The notes beneath the pieces were generated by a model. That model did not search any database. It was not told the DNA's origin and saw only the letters and a program-made list of their open reading frames with translations. From the NCBI GenBank assembly GCA_041665285.1, contig JBAYJC010000001.1, positions 186,001 to 250,000 on the forward strand: 64,000 nucleotides of DNA. Reading direction: 5' to 3'. Origin of the DNA: JBAYJC01 sp041665285 (GTDB taxonomy: Bacteria; Patescibacteriota; Patescibacteriia; 2-12-FULL-60-25). This document shows positions 17,787 through 24,176 of this stretch, one piece after another. The number at the start of each line of letters is the position of its first letter. Within the stretch, counting starts at the first letter, position 1. The translations under genes and the position numbers were made by a program.

Positions 17787-18542
17787 ATGACATCCTGCAT
17801 CTGCCCCTTAGAAGAAGCCTCTGCCCTTGGCCCTGGCCTTGTCGGAGGCAAAGCCGCGGCTCTTGGCACACTCATCAAGATAGGAATGCCTGTGCCGCCA
17901 GGCTTTGTCATCCACGCGAACGGCACGGCAACATCATCCACCTGGCGTGAAGAAGTGCTTGCCGCGTTTGAGCGTCTCGGCGCAGAACACGTTGCCGTCC
18001 GTTCCTCTGCCACGTGCGAAGATGGCAAAGCCATGAGTTGGGCCGGGGAGCTTGAGACATTCCTGAACGTCCCGCGTGAACTCCTCCTGGACCGCATACA
18101 GGCTTGCGTGGACTCGTTGGACTCACCACGCGCCAAAACCTATCGTGCTCTCCACGACCTAGACCAATCTGCCATTGGCGTTGCTGTCGTGGTCCAAGCC
18201 ATGATCCCCGCAGAACAGGCAGGCGTTGTCTTTACCATGCACCCCGTCACAGGCAATCGCGAACACGTGGTCGTCGAGGCAGGACCCGGACTTGGGGAGG
18301 CTGTCGTAGGAGGGGAAATCATTCCAGACACCTATGTTCTTGAAAAAGGGACAGCTCGCATTGTCGACGGCCCTGAAGGAATACCTCTTCTCACAGGTGT
18401 CGAGCTCGCTCAGCTTCTTGAACTCTGTCAGCGTATCGAAAACCACTTTGCCTTTCCCTGCGATATTGAATGGGCTAAAGTAGGGGAGCAATTTTTTATT
18501 CTTCAGGCGCGTCCTATTACCACAACCTATGGAAAAAGTTGA
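17787..18542 (+). CDS. PEP-synthase-type ATP-grasp domain protein (stand-alone)
   Basis: About 251 residues that correspond only to the ATP-binding domain of PEP synthase, pyruvate phosphate dikinase or rifampin phosphotransferase. Recognisable are VGGKAAALGTLIKIGMPVPP, the VAVRSSATCEDG loop, VVVQAMIPAEQAGVVFTMHP and the C-terminal FPCDIEWA...ILQARPITT. In related enzymes this domain transfers a phosphate from ATP to a His on a mobile domain. Here that domain is in the next gene, which overlaps this one by 14 nt. The start at 17787 follows a -10; the frame is open further up without a good start. Confidence 0.85.
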   Translation: MTSCICPLEEASALGPGLVGGKAAALGTLIKIGMPVPPGFVIHANGTATSSTWREEVLAAFERLGAEHVAVRSSATCEDGKAMSWAGELETFLNVPRELLLDRIQACVDSLDSPRAKTYRALHDLDQSAIGVAVVVQAMIPAEQAGVVFTMHPVTGNREHVVVEAGPGLGEAVVGGEIIPDTYVLEKGTARIVDGPEGIPLLTGVELAQLLELCQRIENHFAFPCDIEWAKVGEQFFILQARPITTTYGKS

Positions 18543-19629
18543 TCTCGCCACCTTTCTCAAATCGCAAATCTCGTTATCAGAATGGCTGGAAAAAATCGGA
18601 TCCACAAAAACTACCGCTTTCCGTGCAGAGGACAATGAAAAGCGCGTGCGACTCAAAGTCCTTGGCGACCTGATCGGCCTTCCTTCAGATCAGCCCACGA
18701 CCTTTACCGCGCAAGAGGTCGCTGATCGTTCGGAAACAGTCCGTGCCTGGGTGGACGCGCACAGCCATGAAAAGTGTGCTCTGCGCCTTATCCCCCTTGA
18801 TCCTGCTCAACCAAAATACCGCACGCGAGGAAGCACGGTTGCTGATGCTCTCGTCTGGTTTGCGGAACAACCCGTGGACTACACAGCCTATCGCGTAGAC
18901 TTTATGCCTCACCCAGAGGAACACCTCTGGTCCTCTATCTTTCTCTCTTCGCCGCAAGGTTTTTTCGGCGAAATCGTCAAAGGCTCTCATCATCAGCTCA
19001 CGCAAGGCCTTCATGAAGAAGGAGAGCCTATGCCGTTTTATTTCACGAATAACGCCTGGGTCATCAAGCCAAAAGACGAGGGAGCCGCAGAGCATGTCGA
19101 ACAACTCATTTCCATGATTCGCGTGGAAGATCCTGCTATGCAAGAGCGAATCAAAGAGAAGCTCAACGGCACATTTGCTGAAGAGTATCTCTGCGGATAT
19201 TTTGAGGCGGTCTGCACTCCAGAATTTGGTACATGGTTTATTGATTACAATCGCATGCTCTGGCAAGACATGCCCACGATCACCCAGCCACCATCTGCAG
19301 AGGACACGACCTCGCTCCGAGGCCAATGCGGGTCACCGGGATGCGTCGAAGGGACAGTGCGCATCGTTTCGCCAGAAGACATCGCCACGTCTGTACTCGA
19401 AGCCACAGACATCCTTGTCTGCTCTCTTACCTCTCCAAATTATCTTCCTCTCATGATGCAAGCCGCAGGAATCGTGACAGACCAGGGAGGAATCCTCTCT
19501 CACGCGGCAATTGTGGCACGCGAACTCAACAAACCCTGCGTCGTCGGCACGCGTCACGCCACCACCTCCTTCGCAAATGGAGACCGCGTGCTCGTAGACG
19601 CAACAGCTGGCACGATTCGCAAGGTATGA
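18529..19629 (+). CDS. Phosphohistidine mobile-domain protein with unknown N-terminal domain
   Basis: A 366-residue protein. The last 90 residues form a PEP-utilising mobile domain with the swinging His325 in GGILSHAAIVAREL. The first 270 residues match nothing I know and include a Trp/Tyr-rich central part (EHLWSSIFLSSPQGFFGEIV). No PEP-binding TIM barrel is present, so this is not a complete PEP synthase. Together with the upstream ATP-grasp protein it resembles a split version of the rifampin-phosphotransferase plan (ATP domain, substrate domain, His domain). The substrate is unknown. It overlaps both neighbours. Confidence 0.75.
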   Translation: MEKVDLATFLKSQISLSEWLEKIGSTKTTAFRAEDNEKRVRLKVLGDLIGLPSDQPTTFTAQEVADRSETVRAWVDAHSHEKCALRLIPLDPAQPKYRTRGSTVADALVWFAEQPVDYTAYRVDFMPHPEEHLWSSIFLSSPQGFFGEIVKGSHHQLTQGLHEEGEPMPFYFTNNAWVIKPKDEGAAEHVEQLISMIRVEDPAMQERIKEKLNGTFAEEYLCGYFEAVCTPEFGTWFIDYNRMLWQDMPTITQPPSAEDTTSLRGQCGSPGCVEGTVRIVSPEDIATSVLEATDILVCSLTSPNYLPLMMQAAGIVTDQGGILSHAAIVARELNKPCVVGTRHATTSFANGDRVLVDATAGTIRKV

Positions 19630-20204
19630 AACCGCCTGCCGTAGACGCAGAAGGGAACGGACAACAAGGCTTTGGCCTCATCCAGCTCTTCACCGGCGAC
19701 GGGAAGGGCAAAACGTCCGTAGCGATTGGCACGATCGTGCGTGCCATCGGAAAAGGGAAACGCGTCGCACTTGTCGCATTCGACAAAGGCGGAGAGCACT
19801 ACGCCGAACGCCTCACTTTTCGCGACCTCCTTCCCTCCGTCGAAGTCTTTCCCACGGGCTTGGATCGCATGGACTTTGTCACAGGCAAGTTTCGTTTTGG
19901 CGTGACGGAAGAAGACAAGGCCGAAGGGGAGCGAGGACTTGCGATTGTCGGTCGCTTATTTGAGGAGGCGCGTCATGACGTGATCGTGCTTGATGAAATC
20001 AATATCTCCACAACGCTTGGTATCATCCATGAAGAGGACGTACTCGCACTCCTTGATCAAAAGCCTGCCACCTGCGAGCTTATCCTCACGGGGAGAGATG
20101 CGCCGCAAACATTCCTCGACCGCGCAGACCTCGTGACAGAGCTCCGCATGGTCAAGCACTACTTCTACAAGGGCGTAAAACCGCGCGAGGGGCTGGATTA
20201 TTGA
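19626..20204 (+). CDS. Cob(I)alamin adenosyltransferase, CobA/CobO/BtuR type
   Basis: A 192-residue P-loop enzyme that adenosylates corrinoids to form the coenzyme. FTGDGKGKTSVAIGTIVRA is the family's unusual P-loop, VIVLDEINISTTLG the Walker B region and LILTGRDAPQTFLDRADLVTE the conserved C-terminal motif. The start ATG overlaps the preceding TGA, so it is the third gene of the operon. No de novo cobalamin pathway is seen, so salvage of imported corrinoid for NrdJ is the likely role (inference). Confidence 0.92.
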   Translation: MKPPAVDAEGNGQQGFGLIQLFTGDGKGKTSVAIGTIVRAIGKGKRVALVAFDKGGEHYAERLTFRDLLPSVEVFPTGLDRMDFVTGKFRFGVTEEDKAEGERGLAIVGRLFEEARHDVIVLDEINISTTLGIIHEEDVLALLDQKPATCELILTGRDAPQTFLDRADLVTELRMVKHYFYKGVKPREGLDY

Positions 20205-20217
20205 TTCCCACACTCCT

Positions 20218-20246
20218 TTGACGAAGAAACTCAGCCACGGTACTCT
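20218..20246 (+). promoter_or_regulatory. Promoter, near-leaderless
   Basis: TTGACG (20218-20223), 17 bp and TACTCT (20241-20246), 9 nt before the ATG at 20256. Confidence 0.7.
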
Positions 20247-20255
20247 AGTGGCCGT

Positions 20256-21008
20256 ATGACACAATGGCAAAAACTTTTGAAATCCCTCGGCTTTTCCGAA
20301 AGTGAATCAACGATTTATCTCACCTCTCTTGAGCTTGGCCCCTCGCCCGTGCAAGACATTGCCAAAAAGGCCCATGTCTCTCGCGTGACCACATATGCGG
20401 TCATAGAAACACTCGCAGATCGTGGGTTGATGAGCTCTGTGGAAAAAGGGAAGAAGCGTCTCTTTGTTGCGGAGTCTCCGGAACGACTCGTCTCGTTTGT
20501 GACGTCGCGTGTCAAAGAAATGGAAAGCACACTCAAAGAAGTGACGGCCTCGATCGACGAGCTCAAACTGATCCAACGGGGAGAAAAACCCATCGTCAAA
20601 ATGTTTGAAGGTGCAGATGCTATCAAAGCGATTGAAGCGGACGTGGTTGCCGTGAAACCAAAAACCATGTCCGAATTTACCAACCTGGATGATCTTCGCG
20701 CGCTTCACCCCATTGAGAATCGTAATGATTACATCGAAAGCGCAAAACACATCAACTGGAAGGGGAGATCTCTTTTATCCGTACAAGGCAAACCACCTGT
20801 CACATTCACCAAAGACGTGGAAAGCGTCCAACTTCCTCCTGAGATCCAATTCCATGGCTCTATCGTGACCTACGGAGATAATCGCGTGGCATTGTATACG
20901 TTGAACGGCAAACTCATTTCCGTTCTGATCGAAAGCACAGAGCTCGCACAAACCTTCAAAGCGCTGTTCGATTACATCTGGTACCTGCAAGCGAAGAAAG
21001 GAAAATAA
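20256..21008 (+). CDS. TrmB-family transcriptional regulator
   Basis: A 250-residue DNA-binding protein. The N-terminal 75 residues are a winged helix of the TrmB type (LKSLGFSESESTIYLTSLEL, VQDIAKKAHVSRVTTYAVIE, RGLMSSVEKGKKRLFVAESP). A short coiled coil (KEMESTLKEVTASIDELKLI) follows, and then an effector-like domain. TrmB proteins often sense sugars, but the ligand here is unknown. It is transcribed alone from its own promoter. Its target could be the upstream operon or itself; no operator is seen. Confidence 0.85.
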   Translation: MTQWQKLLKSLGFSESESTIYLTSLELGPSPVQDIAKKAHVSRVTTYAVIETLADRGLMSSVEKGKKRLFVAESPERLVSFVTSRVKEMESTLKEVTASIDELKLIQRGEKPIVKMFEGADAIKAIEADVVAVKPKTMSEFTNLDDLRALHPIENRNDYIESAKHINWKGRSLLSVQGKPPVTFTKDVESVQLPPEIQFHGSIVTYGDNRVALYTLNGKLISVLIESTELAQTFKALFDYIWYLQAKKGK

Positions 21009-21010
21009 TT

Positions 21011-21229
21011 TCAAGAAAAAGAATAGCTCGCCTCAGCAGTTGCTTTGGCGAGCTTTGTCGAAGCGATTGTTTTCCACCGCGCACCTCCCTGTTGGGGGTG
21101 TTCCGCCGGTTCTGTCGGCGGAGTCTCGAGTCCGGAGTCCTTAACCGTGCGAACCCATGTGGAGCCTCCTTGGAGGTCGACGACCTTGCCGCCATCCCTC
21201 CAGTGAGCTGTTGAACCCGCAGACCGCAT
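21011..21229 (-). CDS. Small hypothetical protein
   Basis: A 72-residue candidate gene, unrecognised (GGKVVDLQGGSTWVRTVKDS; tail ATAEASYSFS). Support: a near-consensus minus-strand promoter (TTGACA, 17 bp, TAGTGT) about 50 nt upstream, high GC at third positions, and a hairpin with a following T-rich tract over its last codons, the same arrangement as the gene at 52510. Against it: no clear Shine-Dalgarno sequence, and another minus-strand frame overlaps. It converges on the TrmB gene with 2 nt between the stops. Confidence 0.45.
   Translation of the reverse strand: MRSAGSTAHWRDGGKVVDLQGGSTWVRTVKDSGLETPPTEPAEHPQQGGARWKTIASTKLAKATAEASYSFS
21024..21050. terminator. Hairpin between convergent genes
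   Basis: AGCTCGCC pairs with GGCGAGCT. On the minus strand a T-rich tract (TATTCTTTTTC) follows; on the plus strand only TTT. It may stop both converging transcripts. Confidence 0.5.
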
Positions 21230-21287
21230 GTCCGCGAGCAATGCGACCCCAGAGGGGATCGGCGATCCAGAAAGGATCACGAGGCTA

Positions 21288-21316
21288 ACACTACCACAGA
21301 ATATGCCTTTTGTCAA
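21288..21316 (-). promoter_or_regulatory. Minus-strand promoter
   Basis: TTGACA (reverse complement of 21311-21316), an exact 17-bp spacer and TAGTGT (21288-21293). It reads towards the small gene at 21011-21229. Confidence 0.6.
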
Positions 21317-21373
21317 GGAGAGCCTTACCGGCCCTCCTTGCTGGTATCTATGCCCATGTTTACACAATACAAA

Positions 21374-21403
21374 CAAAAAAGATAAGCTGGCACGGCTTAT
21401 CTT
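21374..21403 (-). terminator. Minus-strand terminator
   Basis: AAGATAAGC and GCTTATCTT form a nine-base-pair stem with six T residues following on the minus strand. The minus transcript it would stop has no clear gene; it may insulate the promoter at 21445. Confidence 0.6.
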
Positions 21404-21444
21404 GGCTAATATCGTACAATTACCTAGCTTTTGTATGCTCCATC

Positions 21445-21473
21445 TTGACAATATGCTTGCCCCGTGTTATCAT
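21445..21473 (+). promoter_or_regulatory. Consensus promoter of the structured transcript
   Basis: TTGACA (21445-21450), an exact 17-bp spacer and TATCAT (21468-21473). It reads into the 32-codon ORF and the hairpin-rich stretch that ends at the terminator at 21967. Confidence 0.7.
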
Positions 21474-21529
21474 TTTTTGGTTGATGCGATAAGCCTCTGC
21501 TAACTCGCATCTGCAGAAGGGAGACTTCC

Positions 21530-21628
21530 ATGGGAGCGATCGTCTTAAACGGTCAAACCTGGTGGACAGTCGACGGGCTTTTCTTCCGTACCCGTACGGA
21601 AGCCCTCGACTACTGTCAGGGCAAGTGA
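21530..21628 (+). CDS. 32-residue small protein
   Basis: MGAIVLNGQTWWTVDGLFFR begins this short ORF. An AAGGGAG Shine-Dalgarno sequence lies 7 nt before the ATG and the consensus promoter at 21445 is about 60 nt upstream. The last third contains a nine-base-pair inverted repeat (21583-21602). It could be a true small protein or a leader peptide whose translation affects the hairpins that follow. No family is recognised. Confidence 0.5.
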   Translation: MGAIVLNGQTWWTVDGLFFRTRTEALDYCQGK

Positions 21629-21966
21629 CCAAGGTTCCTCGTTTCCTCTAAACGAGGCCGTCAGGACGGAAGTCCTGAACTACGCAGAGGAATCCTGGTT
21701 CCTCTCGCTACCAGGGACGACCACACCCGTGATCTGCCCTGAGGGCGATCCTGCCACCCTTATCAAGAAAACAACGTACTGGCTCCTTCCTGTCTGATGA
21801 CCACGGTCGTCACACAAGAAGGGAACCAGCTCAATCAAAAAGAGCACTTCCCGCACCGATGGCTTCCCAGCCTTCGGCAGAGCGCGTCACGGCGAGTCCT
21901 TCGCTGATTCTGACGCCCTCTATCCTACAGCGCGAGCATTCCGTTCGCGCGGTGAGATAGGGGACC

Positions 21967-22010
21967 AAAAAACTCCTCCGACACATCTCGGAGGAGTTTT
22001 GTATTTTTGC
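21967..22010. terminator. Strong bidirectional terminator
   Basis: AAAACTCCTCCG and CGGAGGAGTTTT form a twelve-base-pair stem with an 8-nt loop and T-runs on both strands. It closes the plus-strand structured transcript and the minus-strand acidic-protein gene. Confidence 0.85.
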
Positions 22011-22015
22011 GGTTT

Positions 22016-22297
22016 TTACTCGGCCTCTTCTTCTGCCTCAAAGTCTTCGAGACCCACGCCCTCTTGTTCTCGTGCAAGCTTTTCAAGCACCTTTAAATCA
22101 TCGCCACTCTCGTCCTCCTCTTCTACCACCTCTGGCACAGCGACAACCTCCACCTCTTCTGCACCCGCCAACACCTCCACAGATGGCTCATCTTCTTCCT
22201 CCTCTTCCTCAGCTTCAGCGGTTTCTAACACATCGGGGATATCTGGATCTGCATCTGGATCCCAGTCATCACTTGGACGCATCGAGTAGGCGAGCAT
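22016..22297 (-). CDS. Small, very acidic protein
   Basis: A 93-residue protein in which about 40% of residues are Asp or Glu, including a run of six Glu, with few basic residues. It looks disordered, and no family is recognised. MRPSDDWDPDADPDIPDV near the N-terminus may be the true start (ATG at 22279). It sits in front of a bidirectional terminator and is divergent from rmuC. Acidic tails of this sort occur in many small bacterial proteins of unknown role. Confidence 0.6.
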   Translation of the reverse strand: MLAYSMRPSDDWDPDADPDIPDVLETAEAEEEEEEDEPSVEVLAGAEEVEVVAVPEVVEEEDESGDDLKVLEKLAREQEGVGLEDFEAEEEAE

Positions 22298-22362
22298 AAA
22301 ACATGACAGAAAAAATTAAGCTTCTTTTGTGCGAAGATACCACAACTGTCCTAAAAAGGGGA

Positions 22363-22371
22363 TGTGGATAA
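22363..22371 (-). promoter_or_regulatory. DnaA box upstream of rmuC
   Basis: TGTGGATAA, the reverse complement of TTATCCACA, lies 55 bp before the rmuC -10 in the divergent intergenic region. Confidence 0.4.
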
Positions 22372-22423
22372 CACGTCGGAAACATAATAAACGCGCAGAC
22401 ATTATGCAAGCCCCTTTTGCCCA

Positions 22424-22432
22424 TGCTATCCT
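22424..22432 (+). promoter_or_regulatory. rmuC promoter (extended -10), near-leaderless
   Basis: TGcTATCCT with the hexamer at 22427-22432, 10 nt before the ATG at 22443. It selects that start over upstream in-frame codons. Confidence 0.55.
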
Positions 22433-22442
22433 GGCCAAGCCT

Positions 22443-23489
22443 ATGCCAGATATCTTGCTTCTTCTTGTCATCCTCGTAGGGTTTGTCGGGCTTGCGGTCC
22501 TCATCTTTTGGATCGCGAACCGCACGCAATCCCAGGCCCTAGACCCCGCAGAGCTCAAACTCCTCCATCAGCGCCTAGAAATCTTAAACCAAGAGCTCAA
22601 ATCCTCCCTTTCAGAAAGCTCACGCCAACAGCAAAACGCCAACTTTCAAATGACCGGCGCTGTGCGAGACGTGACCGAACGCCTGGTCAAAATCGAGGAG
22701 ACCAATAAACAGGTCCTCTCCTTTTCCGAACAACTCGAAAACCTCCAGCGCATTCTGAGCAATCCAAAACAACGCGGTATTCTCGGCGAATACTACTTAG
22801 AGACGCTCCTCAAAAATATCTTTGCCCCAGATCAATACCAGATGCAGTACAAATTCGGAGACGGGCTTATTGTCGATGCCGCAGTATTTGTTCGCGACAA
22901 AATCATTCCTATTGATTCCAAATTCAGCTTGGAAAACTATAACCGCCTCGTCGAAGCCGAATCTCCGGAAGAAAAGGATCGTTACGAAAAGCTCTTCATC
23001 AACGACCTCCGCACCCGCATCAAAGAAACCGCGCAGTACATCCGTCCCAACGAAGGAACCATGGAGTTTGCCTTCATGTTTATTCCCCATGAGGCCATTT
23101 ATTACGATCTGATCATCAACAAAGTCGGTGCTGTGCAAGACGATACTGAAAGCATGCTTCATCGCGCGGCATCCAAGTATCGCGTGATCATCGTCTCGCC
23201 AACGTCTTTTACCGCCTATCTCCAGACCGTCCTCCAAGGCCTCAATGCCCTTAAGATCGAGGAGCAAGCCATTGAACTCCGCAAACGCGTGGAAGATCTC
23301 GGACGCCACCTTGCGGCCTATGAACAGCATCACGTGAGCCTGGGAAAGAGTCTAGGAACAGCCGTCAACCAATATAACCTTGCCGGCAAAGATTTCACCT
23401 TAATCGACAAAGACATTCTCCGTGTAACTGGGCAAGCCATAGGCGTCCAACCAACGCTTATCGATAAGCCACAAGACCCGAATGAGTAG
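22443..23489 (+). CDS. rmuC: RmuC-family DNA recombination protein
   Basis: A 348-residue protein with an N-terminal membrane anchor (ILLLLVILVGFVGLAVLIFW), a coiled coil (LKLLHQRLEILNQELKSSL to about residue 100) and the RmuC nuclease-like core. The core has RGILGEYYLETLLKNIFA, VDAAVFVRDKIIPIDSKFSL with Asp and Lys of a PD-(D/E)XK-like fold, and FMFIPHEAIYYDLI. In Escherichia coli RmuC limits recombination at inverted repeats; the mechanism is not settled. The length is slightly short of the family mean. Its stop overlaps the next start, so it forms an operon with the DUF218 gene. Confidence 0.92.
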   Translation: MPDILLLLVILVGFVGLAVLIFWIANRTQSQALDPAELKLLHQRLEILNQELKSSLSESSRQQQNANFQMTGAVRDVTERLVKIEETNKQVLSFSEQLENLQRILSNPKQRGILGEYYLETLLKNIFAPDQYQMQYKFGDGLIVDAAVFVRDKIIPIDSKFSLENYNRLVEAESPEEKDRYEKLFINDLRTRIKETAQYIRPNEGTMEFAFMFIPHEAIYYDLIINKVGAVQDDTESMLHRAASKYRVIIVSPTSFTAYLQTVLQGLNALKIEEQAIELRKRVEDLGRHLAAYEQHHVSLGKSLGTAVNQYNLAGKDFTLIDKDILRVTGQAIGVQPTLIDKPQDPNE

Positions 23490-24114
23490 TATGACGTGGA
23501 AAAGGCTCTTCCAGGTCTCCGGCGTTCTTGTCGCTGTTTTTATCGTCTCTACTCTCTCTATCGTACTTTTCGTCCAAACAGCAGAGCGTTCTCGCATTTC
23601 CCACGGCATGGAGATGCTTACTCCAGCCCCCGTGGGCATCATCCTAGGCGCAAGCATTCTCAAAGACGGCACGCCATCTGACGCACTCATGGATCGTCTA
23701 CAGGTAGGCGTGGACCTCTACAACGCCGGAAAGATCCAAGACCTGCTCGTGACAGGCGACGACGGACAACTTCGCTCCAACGAAACCGCGGTCATGAAGC
23801 GCGTGCTTCTTGAAAAAGGCATCCCCGAAGAGCACATCCTCCTGGATCCGCATGGCTATCGCACCTACGAAAGCTGTAAACGAGCCGCAGAGGTGTACCA
23901 GATCAAGGACGCCATCATTATCACCCAACAATTCCACCTTCCACGTGCCCTCTATCTCTGCACGCGCAAAGGCATCCAATCGCAGGGGATAAGCGCAGAC
24001 CTCCATACCTACATCAACATCCGTCGCTTTACGGTGCGTGAGTGGCTGGCAAGTGCACTCGCTTGGTGGGAAACCGCCATCAAAGCTCCAAAGCCGCCTG
24101 TCGTGTACCCATAA
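23482..24114 (+). CDS. DUF218/YdcF-SanA-family membrane protein
   Basis: A 210-residue protein with one N-terminal membrane segment (VSGVLVAVFIVSTLSIVLFV) and an extracytoplasmic DUF218 domain. Family motifs: GIILGASILKDGTPSDALMD, LLVTGDDGQ, NETAVMKRVLLEKGIPEEHI, DPHGYRTYESCKRA and TQQFHLPRALYLC. Related proteins (SanA, ElyC, YdcF) are linked to envelope integrity and peptidoglycan precursor lipids, but the reaction is not firmly known. The start overlaps the rmuC stop; the ATG at 23491 is an alternative. Confidence 0.9.
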   Translation: MSSMTWKRLFQVSGVLVAVFIVSTLSIVLFVQTAERSRISHGMEMLTPAPVGIILGASILKDGTPSDALMDRLQVGVDLYNAGKIQDLLVTGDDGQLRSNETAVMKRVLLEKGIPEEHILLDPHGYRTYESCKRAAEVYQIKDAIIITQQFHLPRALYLCTRKGIQSQGISADLHTYINIRRFTVREWLASALAWWETAIKAPKPPVVYP

Positions 24115-24117
24115 ACA

Positions 24118-24146
24118 TTGATCGGAGAATACCCTGACGCTATCAT
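24118..24146 (+). promoter_or_regulatory. Promoter of the 726-aa orphan
   Basis: TTGATC (24118-24123), 17 bp and TATCAT (24141-24146). The predicted leader is about 25 nt. Confidence 0.6.
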
Positions 24147-24176
24147 AGACATGGTTATTTCATTTTCTTTTTTATT

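Larger units (their letters stand above)
21480..22010 (+). ncRNA. Candidate structured RNA transcript
   Basis: About 530 nt between a consensus promoter and a strong terminator, with no ORF above 36 codons on the plus strand. Four hairpins stand in a row: CTTCCGTAC/GTACGGAAG (21583-21602), CCTCGTTT/AAACGAGG (21637-21657), TCAGGAC-GGAA-GTCCTGA (21661-21678, a GNRA tetraloop) and AGAGGAA/TTCCTCT (21686-21705). A fifth, GCGCGA/TTCGCGC, is at 21930-21950. CTGGTTCC near 21695 could pair over a distance with GGAACCAG near 21823. It does not match tmRNA, SRP RNA or RNase P RNA landmarks that I can recall. Confidence 0.5.

Noticed and set aside
20956..21195. 79-codon minus-strand frame overlapping the small gene at 21011
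   Set aside because: Arg/Ser-rich composition, and it runs back into the TrmB gene. A GGAGG-like sequence precedes it, so it is not wholly excluded.
21420..21632. 70-codon minus-strand frame opposite the 32-residue ORF
   Set aside because: It needs a TTG start, is rich in basic residues and lacks a Shine-Dalgarno sequence. The plus-strand ORF has better signals, although a minus-strand terminator lies just beyond it.
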